Positions 21,800 through 34,305 of a stretch of 64,000 nucleotides of DNA are shown piece after piece. The position numbers and the translations under genes were made by a program. The notes beneath the pieces are model-generated. The model saw nothing but the letters and a program-made list of their open reading frames with translations, was not told the DNA's origin and made no database searches. The DNA comes from Paralithodes platypus. Taxonomy: Eukaryota; Arthropoda; Malacostraca; Decapoda; Lithodidae. Each line of letters starts with the position of its first letter. Position 1 is the first letter of the stretch. The stretch covers positions 25,596,129 through 25,660,128 of the forward strand of contig CM064480.1 in assembly GCA_032716605.1 (NCBI GenBank), given 5' to 3'.

Positions 21800-24720
21800 T
21801 TCAGATTTAGAGGAGCTCGTGTTTACAGAAAATTATGATGTGATTGGCAAGACAGAATCTTGGCTCAATAGAGAAGATAGAGACTTTTTAGCAGAGTATA
21901 CACTTCCCGGTTATGTAAGGTTTGAGAAAAGCCGAATAAATCGAAATGGAGGTGGCGTTTTACTTATATCAAAGAAAGTCTTTAACCCTACCCTCTTGTC
22001 AAAACCTCAAATTGTGCACGTCCCCGCATCTTTTGTGCTAATAAAGAATAATAAAGGTACCAAAATAATACTTGCATTAATATACAGACCTCCAGCTCAA
22101 TCAGTGCAAACTGACCGAGAGAATTTACGAACAAATTGCAGATGTAAGTAACTCACAAGATACCGTAATTTTTGGTGACTTTAATTTACCTGTGACCAAG
22201 TGGGGCGATCTCTTACTTCACACTCCGGACATGACTTGTATACAAACTTGCAAGAGAGTTCGCTTTCATACAATTTGTTTGGCAAACGCCGATCCCGTGG
22301 TAATAACGTTCTTGACATTGTACTTGCAACAAAAGAAGGAATTAATAGAGAATTTGAAATGTGGTGATGAATTTCAGGTAACAAGCGACCATCGTACGTA
22401 GCTTTTTCACTTTAAAATGTTACTAGTAAACGAACCAAATAGTGAGCATCGAAAAAAAGTCCCTAATTTCAAGAAAGCAAACGTTCCATTAAACTTTTAG
22501 AGCTATGTTTAAAGAAAGAAAACTAACTGGAGCTTTTTAATTCACAATAACGACCCATAAAATACATCTTGGAAGTTTATTCGAAGCCACTTACCTAAAA
22601 GCAGTGCAAGATTGCATTACATCGAAAAACTCGGCGTGCCATGGGCCATAATAATAAGCCCAAATGGTGGAAAAATAAAGATATTTCAAACCTGCCTGCT
22701 TGCTAAAAAATTTGCTAATGATAGATTACAAAAATCCTCACAAAATGACGAAGAACGGTGTGAAAAATTGGTGAATGAAAGTGAAATTTGTAGAGCTAAC
22801 GACGCAAAGCCAAAAGTTTAATTAAGTAAGCAACGTAGTTTAAAAAAGACCTTAAGAGTTACCTATTGCGGAAGCAAAAGTAAAACAAAACCCGAGAAAG
22901 AAGTTCTATAGTTATAATCAGAAAGAAAAAAAGTTGTTACTATCAACTGTTGGGCCCGTTAGTCCGGATGGAAAATGGAGAATACACCAAAGACGGAAGA
23001 ACAAATGAGTAATGCCCTCAATACCTTCTTTGCATCAGTTTTTACAACAGAAGACCTCAGTGATATCCCCTACACCATCGCCGATTCAAGATTGATAATT
23101 TCAGATGTTCTAAGCAATATCACCCTGTTACAGAGAGAGAAGTATTGGAATTGTTTAGATAATTAACTCAAGGTAAATTAAAAAACGCCTGGACCTGATA
23201 CCAATCTCGCCTAGAGTTTCTAAAGGAAGCTAAGGGAGTGAGCTTCTCTAGAAAACCACTGACATTACTAGTCAATAAATCCTTGCAGTCTGGAACTATG
23301 GCCCGATCAGGTGAAGCTAGCCAACGTAACACCGATATTCAAAAAAAGGCAGCAAATCCCTACCGAGTAACTCATCGTCCAATTTAGCTTAACCTCCAGT
23401 TGTATGTTAAAATGCTAGAAGCGGTCATACGAGACAGACTTCGTAAATCACTTAGAGGAAACTAACATACTTAAAAGATACGCAACACGGCTTTCGTTAA
23501 AAAAAACGTTCCTGTTTAACAAACCTCCTTTAGTACTTCTCACCACGATATCCTCAACCTCTACGATGAGAGTAAAAGCTGTGTAGATATTATATACCTT
23601 GATTTTCAAAAGGCCTTTGACAAAGTGCCCCACCAAACGTTTACTGCTAAAACTAAAAGCGGCATGGAATACAAGACGTGTGTGTGTGAAATGGATAGAA
23701 AATTGGTCTCAGCGACAGAAAGCAAAAGAGTAGTTCATAAACGGTGTTAAGGCATCAAAATGGACCAATTGTAAGTAGCGGGGGGGTTACCCCAGGGATC
23801 GGGTACTAGGACCAATTCTCTTTCTAATTTACATCAACGACATAGGATGAGGGTCTCACCCTGTAAACCAATCTCAAAATTGTGCTGACGATACAAAAAA
23901 AATTGCAAAATAGAGTACTCTCAAAGAACAAGTTGCGATATTGCAAACACAAATCTAGATAGAATTGTCATGTTGGGCCCAAAATTTGGCAAATGAGTTT
24001 CAATGGCTGATAAATGTAAAGTACTACATATCGGAATACCTAAATGAGAAAGCAAACTATTCGATGCAATGGCACTCAGCTTAAGAATTGTAAAAAACAG
24101 AGAAACCGATCTGGGAAAGAGCAGTAGTAACAATAATCGAGTAACCTAAAACCGAGTCAACACCAATGTTCAGAAGTTGTTAAGAAGGCAAACAAAATTA
24201 ATTGGCTTTATAGGGCAGGAGGTCATTTGAGTCATAAATCCAAAGAAGTTATCCTAACCCTGTACAATTCCCTAGTCCGCCCTCTTCTATGAATCCTGCG
24301 TTCAATCCTGGTGCCCTTATTACCCAAAAAAGATATAAATCAAGCTATGAACCGAGTTCAACGTATAGATGTTACCAAAATGATTACCCTAGCCTAAAGA
24401 ACAAACCATACGAAGAGCGGTTCTTAGAGAATTAAATCTATTATTCCTTTTAACCCAGCGCAGATGAAGAAGGTGACTTCTAATTCAAGTGTTCAAAATC
24501 ATCCAAAGGCCATCGCCCAATATGAACTGTAGTAAGTTACTTCACTATCGACCAATCTAATTACACGCGGGGAGGAAACGGTTTGCAAAATTATTGGTAA
24601 ATCTTTTAACTCACACGAATCTAAAAGAATTTTCTGTCTTTCAATCGAGTTGTCAACTTGTGGAATGGGCTTCACCCGAAACGTTTTATAGACTGCCATC
24701 AACCGTTGATTCATTTAAAC
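21800..24720 (+). pseudogene. CR1 ORF2: endonuclease and reverse transcriptase remnants
   Basis: The endonuclease part reads YDVIGKTESWLN, NRNGGGVLL and LALIYRPP, then in another frame FGDFNLPVTKW near 22170. Linker and RT pieces follow: NALNTFFASVFT (about 23010), ANVTPIFKKGS (about 23320), YLDFQKAFDKVPHQT (about 23595) and ILFLIYINDIG (about 23820). CADDTKK, at the catalytic-Asp position, is near 23885. Stops and shifts occur every 100-200 bases, so it is long dead. Confidence 0.75.
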
Positions 24721-25033
24721 TCCCGCGTAGGCAAATATCTCGCATCAAACCACGCGACTGACTGCGTTTTGTAAATGAACTAACTTTATTTTATCCCCCC
24801 TCTCAGTTACTAACCATCTGTCCCCTACTAACTTCCTAATCCTGCCACGGACATTAGTTTCCAGGCAGTAATTCCCTTTCCAAATGTTCCCTTACCCACT
24901 CTAACCACGGTTGGACACTTGATTCTCTCAGTGTTTTGGAGGACAAGCAACCTAGAAGGGTCACTAGATCTGTTGGTTGCTCTTGAATTTCCTTTGTACT
25001 CCTCTTGTACTTGATCCCCACTAATCCAGGGGT

Positions 25034-26019
25034 CGCTCAACCTACCTTGTCAGGGGAAACTTCCGGTCCCACGTGAGTGGGTAATACAAGGCAGATAACT
25101 CTAAAAATTAAGGGCCTTGAATACTTTGGGGAATGTACTAGATGTTGAATGTTAAGGCCATTCCTAATTATTATTCACCAGGACTATTTTGTTTATACTG
25201 CTAAAACCTGCCCTGCCCCTGCCCTCAGCTTCGGGAAACTGTTTTTCTTCCGACTGGTTCCCAATGCACGGATGGTTTTAACTTGACATAGAAAGACAAA
25301 CTGTCAACCCTCAACACCAGAAACTTGATTTACGAACTGTTCACAAGGACTCAGCCGCCTAATCCAGTTTTTGAAGGTGGGGCAGTTGGGTCCGGGACCT
25401 TGGTGTGGATTGGGAGACGGAGCTCAGAACTTTGCGGACCACCTTCACCTCAAAACCTTCCCACCCTCCCCCCACCCCCGGATCCCTCAGGATAGTCATT
25501 CTATGGTTTTCCAATGCCAGTGTGTTCTGCCGGCGGAGGTCCCTTCGCTTTGTTTGATGTCTTCTAGTCTGCCCCCAAAATCAATTTATGTGAACTCAAG
25601 GATCCTTTCACTACCCTACCCCTACTCACCTAGACCGAGAATTTAGGCTACGGTGGGAGGGGGAAAGCATTTCGCCTGTTTCTCAACCAGTACATTGTGA
25701 CGCAAAACAAGGTGGCCTCCTAAATGCGATTTTGCTACTCCGGTCCACTCAGGCAATCGGCACTAGACGCGGATGGTGCTAGAAGAATCGGTTGAACTGT
25801 CTCGGCGACTGCTCCTTTCAGTCGTCGCAATTCAGTCATTTGGTGTGACATCCGCCACAGCCTTGCTTGAGGCGGTGCAGGAGCACGACAAGATTCTCAG
25901 GATTGTCCTTAGTACGGCGGCTGTCCTTGATCGGAATTGCGAATCAGGTGGTCATGTCACCAGTGCTAACTCCCTCTTTTAATGTCCCTCTGAGGTGTGG
26001 AGAACCGTTTTTTAATATG
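25034..26019 (+). pseudogene. DIRS gag, middle part (B)
   Basis: Resumes at the Gag segment matching LAQPTLSGELPVPREW of E1. It continues through VLKVGQLGPGPW, the DARRSVELSRR helix-like region and NQVVMSPVLTPS to FNMA near 26019. At about 26000 the codon is TGG where E1 has the stop TGA. Several indels break the frame. Confidence 0.75.
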
Positions 26020-26575
26020 GCTTGAGGCCTTTAAGCCCTTCTGGCCCGGTTGTCAATTTTAAAAATGGACACCACGAAATGAAGGGCAGTGAGCCCGGTT
26101 GTTGGCATTTTAAAATCTGTACGCTTTGAAAGCACTATTCAGCTTGGTCTGAACGCTCCGTGCGTCCGACGCATGTAAACAAAGCCGATCGTGCTTACGT
26201 CACTCGCACCTCCCCCCGAAACAAAAAAAACAAGGAAAGATAAGACTCGTTTTTTTTTTTGTTATTGTATGTCTGTATGTCGTTGTTTCAGGTATAGTGA
26301 AAAAGATCGTCATATATTTGCTAACATCGCACTGCAAGTGCTCTCCACTGAAATCGTCATCACAAAACTGAACCAGTTTGACACAGAGAGCTCTACTCTA
26401 CTCAACGCCAGTCTACAGATTGGAAACCGCACTACATTTATAGATGTGTGGGAAATTTCTAGGCAGTTAAAACCTAAACGTAAAAATACGGTAGCCTAGG
26501 GCCATAAGGGACGTTTTTCGGCCAGATCGCCCAGGTTAGCCCACACTGTCATTTTGAGGAGCCTGCCCGTTCCAG
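26020..26575. other. Unidentified ~555-bp insertion in gag of B
   Basis: The segment is absent from E1, where FNMA runs directly into QAVKHSPTPS. It holds a 102-codon frame (26191-26499) with ANIALQVLSTEIVITKLNQF that I do not recognise. I could not find clean terminal repeats or a target duplication. Confidence 0.45.
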
Positions 26576-26799
26576 GAGGGTTAAACATAGTCCCGCCCCT
26601 TCTAGGAAACCTGCCTTTAACTTCCCCAAACCCAAGCCAGTCGCAAAAAAAGCACAGCCGGGGGTATCTAAGCCCTTCATCTACCTAAGTTCCTCCTCCA
26701 ACCTCAAGGTCAGATACCAGGGTTACAAACAGGGTAAGTTTACAGGTCAGAAAGGACGGGGGCTATAATAAACCCAGGGTCAGGGCACATCTTCTGCCC
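26576..26799 (+). pseudogene. DIRS gag, C-terminal basic tail (B)
   Basis: Matches the Pro/Lys/Gln/Gly-rich Gag tail of E1 (RKPAFNFPKPKP, then QKGRG). The segment equivalent to the E1 slippery heptamer reads ataaacaac here, so the heptamer is lost. Confidence 0.65.
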
Positions 26800-28960
26800 A
26801 AGCCAGCCATCCGGCGAAGCGATGTCCACCACCACCACCCTCCACCACCATAAACAACTAATGTCCCTCTCATTCCCGGGTGCCGGTCTTTACGGCGGGT
26901 GGATCCGGAGGGTAGTACAGCCGGCGAACCCTTGTCTGCTAACTGGGTCGTTCCGACCGTTGTCACCAAGCATGGCCCTGTTAAACACTTGGGCAAGGAT
27001 GGTGTCCACGCAAAGGCATCACTTGGCAGTGGCTCCGGGCGACCCTCGTTTACGTCAGCCGACAACGGCGAATCTAGTTGTCTTTAGAGGTGGAGTCACT
27101 GGGTCACGGAAATGCTAGCCAAGAATGTCATCATCCCGGTCCCTCAAAATTACCCAGTCTTCACCAATCCAAGCTATTTTTGGTTCCCAAAAGGGACATT
27201 GTTCCGATGAGGACCCGTCGTTTTTAGACCCTGGGCGTTATCTGAACCTTCACATTCACACGAGTCATTCAGGATGGATAACAGTGCACCAAAAATCAGG
27301 CTAACCACTTTCGCCGGGGGAGGTTGGATGTGTTCCTTTAGACCTGCGACAGACGCGTTATTGGCACTTCTCGGTAAACAAAAGGGATTTCAAAGATTTC
27401 GGGCCTTACGGATCAGGGAAACAAAACTATGTCTTTCAGAGGTATGCCATTCGGTTTGAACCTGGCGCCTCGCTTATTCACGGAAATTAGTCCGGCAAGC
27501 ACTGATTGCCATTGTTACAACAAGGGATCAGGATTTTAATGGGTAACCTAGATGACTGGCTGGTGGTGGCACAGACAGAGCAAAGTATGCATAACTCATG
27601 TCAACATAAACATTAAAACATGTCAAAAACTCTAGGGTTTCAAGGTAAAATCTGGTAAAGTCCAAACCTTGTTCCCTCACAAGTAGTTCAGTGGATTAGG
27701 GCTGGTTTGGGACACAGCTGCTCTCACTCCCTGAGTCAGAGTGTGGACAATCGGAACAGATTTCGCAGGAGGGGGAACCTGTTCAGGTTCCTTCACAGTT
27801 CTGACTACGACACGCAGAATCTGGTAGATTCTCTGGTCGGCTCTCTCAAACTGGATTCAACTAACGGTTTAATGTTGGGCCGGTTGAAAGTAAAGCGTTT
27901 TAATATTGGAGGGCAACAGATATTTTCCGCTATTGCCGGGCGACAAAAATTATGGCCCGATATACCAAAAATTTAATTCACAACTTTAACTAGCGGTCTG
28001 GGCGAAGAGGGAAATGTTGCAACTCTAATAGGTAATGTCATGAACCTCTCCTCCGCCGTACGGTATGGGTAGACACGGATGCGTCAGGAACGATAGGTTG
28101 GATGTTTCAGTCAAAAAACCAAGGGCACCAGGGTCAAGGGCTTTGGTCCCATTTCGAAATCTCCCACATCAATGTCAAGGAATTACTAGTCCCCTTATAT
28201 CTCCTTTCAGGCTCACCGGCTTCCTCTCTACGTTACGGGGGCAAGTCGGTGGCCTTCAGACATGGACCATCTGAATGCAGTTCACTGTATTCGAACACAA
28301 GGTCAACGAGATCTCAGGGGAAGTTGCTCTGAAAACACCCATAGATAGGAAGCACGTGATCAGCCTGTGAAGACTGTGTCAGAAGAAATTTTTACTCTAG
28401 CCCACAGGCTGGACATTCATCTCTTCATGCATCTTATCTCCCAGGCGTAAGCAACCGTCTTGGCAGACGCTCTTTCCTCCGGAGACAGAGCAAAACAGTG
28501 GAATGGGCTCTCAAGCAACCCATTTTCAACCACATGATTGCAGAGCGTTTACCATCCACCAGTGGATCTTGTTCGCATCCATGGAGACTCACAAACTCCC
28601 ACTATACCTCAGCCCGCCGGACTATAACGCCGGCAGGTGGGCCAGACGCCCTGGTGACAGACTGGAACAGGTGGAGTTCCAATCTATCAATGTTTCCGCC
28701 GCCAGACGCGTCTCTATGGTGCCATTTAGTAAACAAACTACGAGGTTATCGGGGCTTAGTCTCGCTAATCACGCCCCGGTGGCCGGCGCAGTTGTTGTAC
28801 CAGCAATTGAAAACGTGGTGCCCTACCCGGTGTCCGCTCCCGGTCGAGGTTTTTTCCACTTATACACGATTGGCAACCTAGCGACCCTCGCTGAACTTTT
28901 GCATTATGGACATTCAGGAGGCCACGTGTCTAGCACCGTATGGGAGAGAGGTGACCAATA
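26800..28960 (+). pseudogene. DIRS RT-RNase H-methyltransferase (B)
   Basis: Frames in succession match E1 RT: LNTWARMV (about 26985), NLDDWLVVA near 27547 (YLDD site altered to NLDD), and the LSQSVDNRNRF segment (about 27735). VDTDASGTIGW of RNase H comes near 28070, then the methyltransferase-like GGPDALVTDWNRWSS near 28640. Stops and frameshifts are frequent. Confidence 0.75.
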
Positions 28961-29910
28961 AATTATTGAATCAATATCATCAGTCTACCAAACGACAGTA
29001 CCAATCTCATTGGCAAGCCTTCCTTTCTTGGATCCTTAAGAACAGAACAAACGGTGCCCATCGGTGGCTTTAGGTTTTTAATTAGTTAAATTATCTGTTT
29101 GAGCAGAAACGTTTATCTGTGGATAACGTTAAAAAATCACTTAAACAGCGATTAGAAGACCATTTTGGGCTCTTACCGGTCCCTCTCCATCCCCAGTTGC
29201 GGAGGAAACAGGTTTTATGAGGCCATGTTTTGAAACTCCGTCCCACTCCCCGTCAGCTCATTCCTACTTGGTCTCTGGACAAAGGCATTGGTCATTACTT
29301 CACTCCCGTCTGTACCAAAATACTGCAGATGTTACATTACTCTTAAAAAAGGCGGTATTCCTTTTGGCTTTGGCCACAGGGAACAGAGTGTCAGAGCTGG
29401 CGGCGATGAGCCAACCACACCTAATTGCCTCAGTTTTGGTAGGCCTTAATGATTGTATTCACATTGCACCTTCCCCAGGGTTTGTAGCCAAGCATGATCA
29501 CAGTGCACACGTGTTTTCTGAGTTTCACGTGTACCGGCGTTGAAAAGGGGAAAGGTGCACCAAAATTTATGTCCAGTGCAAGCTCTAAACCAAATATTTG
29601 AGGGTATCTCACTCTAAACCCCCAAGGTGGCGTTATGGGTGGCAAGTACGGGTAAGCGCTTACTGAAGCGTAGATTGGCTTCTCTTTTGGTCGAGGTCAT
29701 TAAAGAGAGTAATCCCTGCAATTGTGGGTAGGGCCAACGATTTACGCAAATGGGCAGCCTCTTTGGATTTCCTTAAGTATTTTTCTGTGGAAGGTATTAC
29801 GTCCACGCATTTGTGTGCCTCTAATCATATGTTTTTGACTCGGTAAACTTGTCAGTAGCTCTAGACAAACCTTCCTTGCCATGTCTAGCTGTTAAGGCAT
29901 AGGGTCTAGG
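28905..29910 (+). pseudogene. DIRS tyrosine recombinase (B)
   Basis: Remnants of DIQEA, QYHQSTKRQYQSHWQAF, LALATGNRVSELAAMS and ASTGKRLLKRRLASLLVEVIKE are spread over several frames. The region of the catalytic tyrosine reads cggtaaacttg, so the Tyr and frame are lost. Confidence 0.75.
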
Positions 29911-30490
29911 TGGCCCTTAAGTCACTTTTTGTTTTAATTTCAAGGAAAGGGGGGGGAGGGGGGGGGGGTTGCAGTCAATGTAACATAGGACACCCTATAC
30001 CCCGCCGTAGTATAAAGAGATGTGATACGAGTATGAGTAATGTGATATAAAATGTCTCTGTTCTATTCATGGCGGGAAATTGTGCTAGTACAATGTTTAG
30101 TACAAACAACAGTGTTGTTATAATAGTTTTGGCTGTAAAAGCAATTTACTTTTAATTATTGGATATATTTTGCAAAATATTTCCACGAAGTTATTGGGGT
30201 TATATGTGCACATGTAAACTGATAGAGTTTTTATTTTTCACCACTTACTTTGAGTGGGGTGCATTTTTAACTTATAAGATCTGTTCGCAGAGTCCTCAAG
30301 AGTTAACCTTTTGTATCAATCAGGCTTCTTTGGGAAGCACGCCCCTGCTTGCCCCCCCGTTTTGTATATATGTGTCTGCGCCATTAATATATATTTCTTT
30401 CACAGTAAGAATACTATGTGGTTGTTTGGATTATCTGCTTTGCTAGAGATATGGATATGAGTACGAATGTCCCCCTCCAGTCTTAGAAAT
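29911..30490 (+). other. 3' region of B with G tract and hairpins
   Basis: Contains G8-A-G11 at 29949-29968, the CCACTTA/TGAGTGG hairpin at 30241-30257 and the CAATCAGG/CCTGCTTG hairpin at 30317-30351. No gene is visible. Confidence 0.6.
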
Positions 30491-30603
30491 CAGACATGTT
30501 CGTCAATGGATGGAGGGGCCACTAATAAATTATCGGTTTGACTCCTGTAATTCAGATATAGAAAACCTAATATTTGAGTAGTGGCCCCGTAATCATTGAC
30601 GAC
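30491..30603 (+). other. DIRS internal complementary region (B)
   Basis: Same two-part structure as in A (complement of left end joined to complement of right end), with several substitutions and small insertions. Confidence 0.8.
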
Positions 30604-30659
30604 TGGGGCCCTCCCGACCATCCCCTTCCGCTCGTTGATGTTATTAAGGATTTTGGTTT

Positions 30660-31032
30660 CCTTGATATGTCAGTGAAGGAAGAAGGACGCCTGAGTCAGC
30701 GTCTGGTCAAAGATCCACACAATTACATCCACGATATTATGGAAATGCTTAGTGAATAGTGTATTCTTATTTTCTTTTTGTTTTTAGTTTTTACCGGACG
30801 TTTTTTCGTAGTGAGAACCCAATTCATAATGACTGAAGCCAATGAGTGAGGTCGCTCTGCGCTCATGATGACGTCTCCTCATATTTTAGATGCTCTTCTC
30901 TGTAGATTCAAAACTACCGCGTATGAGTGTTTGAAGAGGGTGCCTTATGTTAAGAGGCATGTTTCGTCAATGATTACGGGGCCACTACTAAATATTAGGT
31001 TTTCTAGATCTCCTTACAGGAGGCAAACCTAT
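30660..31032 (+). repeat. Right inverted terminal repeat of B
   Basis: Inverted, decayed counterpart of 17345-17660 plus the outer extension ending gcaaacctat. Confidence 0.8.
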
Positions 31033-31545
31033 ATTCTCTCTCTCTCAACTTCGTACCACCTCTCCTTCTTCTACTCTATTTAATATCATAACTTCCCTGT
31101 GGGTTCTGCAACGATTTCATATATCGGCCATCGTATTATATGCTGAAGCTCTCAGATAACACATGTTTAGTTAGGCATTTTTTTGGAAGGGTTACCAATT
31201 TTGTCTGTAGAGGTTCGACACACTCACGGTGTCTCCCTTCCTGTATCTTGTTGGTCTGCTGGTGGATTTAATGGCTAGACTGGGATAAGGCTACTGGGGT
31301 TGTGATTTCCATGTGTACTAGGTTTTGTTGAACCTGTACAATCGCAACGGAGACATGGGAAGCCTAGGTGGTCTTTCTGACTGTGTACCTTGTGAGTTTA
31401 ACACTGTGTTTCGAGTGAGGGCTTTTGGCCTCTGCCAGCCAACACTGTGCGAACTCGTTTGCTTTGACTTTGAGAGTGTCGCCCATGAGAGAACCAGATG
31501 CTAGCGATCTGGATACTCTCCAGAGAGCACCCCGTCCATTCACGT
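31033..31545. other. Spacer between elements B and C
   Basis: It begins with a short CT-rich run. I see no convincing ORF, repeat or domain in these 513 bases. Confidence 0.5.
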
Positions 31546-33636
31546 AATTTATTAGTGGCCCCTCCATCATTGAACGAACAATCCTAGTACATAAGGCGCC
31601 TCTTCAAACTACTAATTCGCCGTAGTTTGAATCTACCGCGCAGAGCATTTAAAATCTGAGGAGCCTTCATCATGCGCCGCATGCGACCTCACTCATGGCT
31701 TCAGTCATTATGAAAATGGGTTCTCATCTAACGAAAAAACTTCGTAAACAATAAAAACAAAAATCAAATAAGAATAACTATCCAATAAGCTTTGCCATCA
31801 TATCGTGGATGTACTTGTGTAGATCTTTGACTCAGACGCCTGATTCAGGCATACTTCTTCCTTCTCTGCTCTGCTATCATCCGGCCTGGACGTGTCTCTC
31901 CACGCTCCCGCTGGTTCCGTATTTGCTGCGTCCCTAATGAGTTTTTTCTCATTTGTTTACTCCGTGATGGATCGAGTAAGGTTAGGATATGCGTAGCAGG
32001 AGTGTCCTGGGCTGGTTGCCCGCAGTGCAGTTTATTGTTGGGTTCTGTGTTTGGGGCATCTATTTCGGATGTACCCTCGTGGTCCTGTTTGTGGCCAAGT
32101 GATTTTTTTTTTTTTTTCATAGTTGGGTTAGCTTGTGATGCAGGCGGCTTTCATTACGCGATTAATTCTGCTGCCTTTGATCTTTCTGATTGAGGTTAGC
32201 GTTGCTTTTCTGACGTTCCCGGCGTATTTTTTTTGTCACTTTAGTGAAGTTTTTTTGGGTCCCGAGTCCGTCTTTCCCTTGGTCTGAAGTTTTTACTACA
32301 GGTTGTGTGTTGGCGTGGGTTCCTGTTGTTATATTTCCAGTGTTTTTTGTTTATATTTTTTCTCCAACAGTTCTTGTCCCGTTTGCCTTAGGCCTAGCCA
32401 GCCGCTCGTAGCCTTGCCACATGTACAAGTGTTATTGATTTATTTTATAAATAGTGTCCTACTGTGTCATGTGTATCCGGGTTTAGTTATGTATTGGCTA
32501 ATTCCACGGACTAGGTTTGTTTCCTGGATTAGTTGTTAATTGGCTAATTCCACGGATTATATTTTGTGGGTCCCCTAGGTTAGTCGTGCTTGGCTATCTC
32601 TCTGGTCCCTATGTGCGGTCAGATGGTATCTGTTTTTCTGGGTGGGTTACGTTTCCGGCGGGGTTTTCTCTCGGTTTTAGAAACCAGGAAAAACTCCTGC
32701 CGTGAGCCGTGTTTGTCCACGCGGTGGTTGTCTAACGTGGCATGGGTGTCCCCGGCGAGTTGGTGTCTGTGGCTCTCCAAGACTGCTTCTCTGTGTTGTG
32801 GCCTGTTTCAGGCTCCCTATGATTCCCGGCGGATTGGTGGTACCCATCTAACATTGTTCATGCGGACATATGTTATGTAGTTTTGTCTACCCGGTTTTTA
32901 CAAACCAAATGAAAAACCCTAGCTGTTGTTGTGGTCTTTCCTCCCCGGCGATCTTTTTACAATGAAAGTGGGGATAGGAATCTTCTGGGGTTAACGTTTA
33001 AGACATCAGGTCTCACCCGGCGTGGTGTACCTTGTTAAGGTGGGATTAACGAATTGGTAATTTAGTTTAGTTAACCGGTCCATTTTAGTGATACGATATG
33101 TAATCGCCCGCCGCCCTCACGTCTCTTACGGCGATCGAAGGCTCATATTAGGGTTAACGTATGTTTTCATAAATTGGCCAAATCCCGTCGGTGGCTCCTG
33201 GGAGGGTGAAAGACGTGATTTACAATTCAAGGCTAGTTACCCAATTAATTGAGAGAGCGGCTCTGTATCGCCCGCCCTACAACCATGAACCGGCGATCTA
33301 TTTGACAATTCATTAGAAGTCAGGTCTCGTATCAGCCTGCCCCTGTGTTAGCTGCTAGATACTTCAGGGGCCGGCGTCATTGTGGGGGGTTGTTTTCAAA
33401 ATTGAATCTTGAAACAGTCACCGCCAGAACGACTTTATAAACGCCATACTGGTCTTTTATATTATGTCAGAGGGTATTCTACAACCTTTCTTAAAAGACC
33501 TGTCTAGATATTCGGATATCTTTATACACACCCCGCCGTCATAACGAGCTGTAATCATTGTGAGGTTACGCCTCTTTAGCCGGCGGGTTATGAACACTTG
33601 TGTGTGATCATTTTGGTGTTAACCTTATGAGCATTA
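31546..33636 (+). mobile_element. DIRS-like element C, left end and leader, cut by gap
   Basis: The left ITR (aatttattagtggcccctcc, 31546 to about 31860) is followed by a leader matching B, E1 and D, but with many single-base indels. It reaches ttatgagcatta just before the N run. Gag would start about 110 bases later by comparison. The density of small indels suggests an old copy or poorly polished sequence next to the gap. Confidence 0.75.
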
Positions 33637-33736
33637 NNNNNNNNNNNNNNNNNNNNNNNNNNNNNNNNNNNNNNNNNNNNNNNNNNNNNNNNNNNNNNNN
33701 NNNNNNNNNNNNNNNNNNNNNNNNNNNNNNNNNNNN
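33637..33736. other. Scaffold gap of 100 N
   Basis: Exactly 100 N, typical of a placeholder of unknown length. Element C (+) enters from the left and element F (-) from the right. Confidence 0.95.
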
Positions 33737-33994
33737 CTTTGAAAAGCAGAGAAAACCAAGTCCAACAGGTGTCAGCCTGATCACCTAGAAAACTGTGTGG
33801 AGCCCCCCTCGACGGGAATAACCCAGGAAGCCTGATCCCAGGCTCGACCATAGAAAACGCAGTTTCTGATGAGCCCTCAAGCGACCAAACTCGTCGGGGT
33901 AACTTACCTATTTTAGCCATCCTGACTAAAACTCGGTAAACAAAAACGGTGTTCTCGGAGCAACGAGAAAAACGCCGGAAAGGTAACCCACACT
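33737..33994 (-). mobile_element. Element F, distal piece separated by insertion of D
   Basis: Read on the minus strand, this is the MAKIGKL-containing part of a chimeric unit. It joins exactly to 42640 across D: cacact + aaactatac restores the string found uninterrupted in A at about 8818. It runs into the gap. Confidence 0.85.
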
Positions 33995-34305
33995 AATTTA
34001 TTAGTGGCCCCTCCATCATTGACGAACATGCCTATTACATAAGGCATCCTCTTCAAACACTAATCCGCCGTAGTTTGAATCTACCGCGCAGAGCATTTAA
34101 AATCTGAGGAGCCTTCATCATGAGCGCACGCGACCTCACTCATGGCTTCAGTCATTATGAATTGGGTTCTCACTACGAAAAAACTTCGTAAAAAATAAAA
34201 AGAAAAAGAAAATAAGAATAACTATCCAATAAGCTTTCCATCATATCGTAGATGTACTTGTGTGGATCTTTGACCAGACGCTGATTCAGGCGTCATTCTT
34301 CCTTC
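33995..34305 (+). repeat. Left inverted terminal repeat of D
   Basis: About 310 bases that recur inverted at 42292-42600. It contains the TACGAA/TTCGTA hairpin at 34174-34190 and a TGAGG...CCTCA inverted pair near 34105-34140. Confidence 0.9.

Larger units (their letters stand above)
21014..25033 (+). mobile_element. CR1-like LINE inserted in gag of B
   Basis: The insertion starts at acaacagatttgag (21014), directly after the Gag segment ending DESWV. It ends before cgctcaacctacc (about 25034), where Gag resumes after loss of about 25 bases. It carries an ORF1 of SGNH type and an EN-RT ORF2, both heavily frameshifted. No target-site duplication is clear. Confidence 0.8.
17345..31032 (+). mobile_element. 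DIRS-like element B, old near-full-length copy
   Basis: B runs from the left ITR (atttattagtgg at 17345) to the right end gcaaacctat at 31032. It contains leader, gag, RT/RH/MT, YR, poly-G, ICR and right ITR in the order of a complete DIRS1-like element. Gag is split by a CR1 LINE (21014-25033) and by an unidentified insertion (26020-26575). All genes carry many frameshifts. Flanks gagcact and attctctc show no target duplication. Confidence 0.85.
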
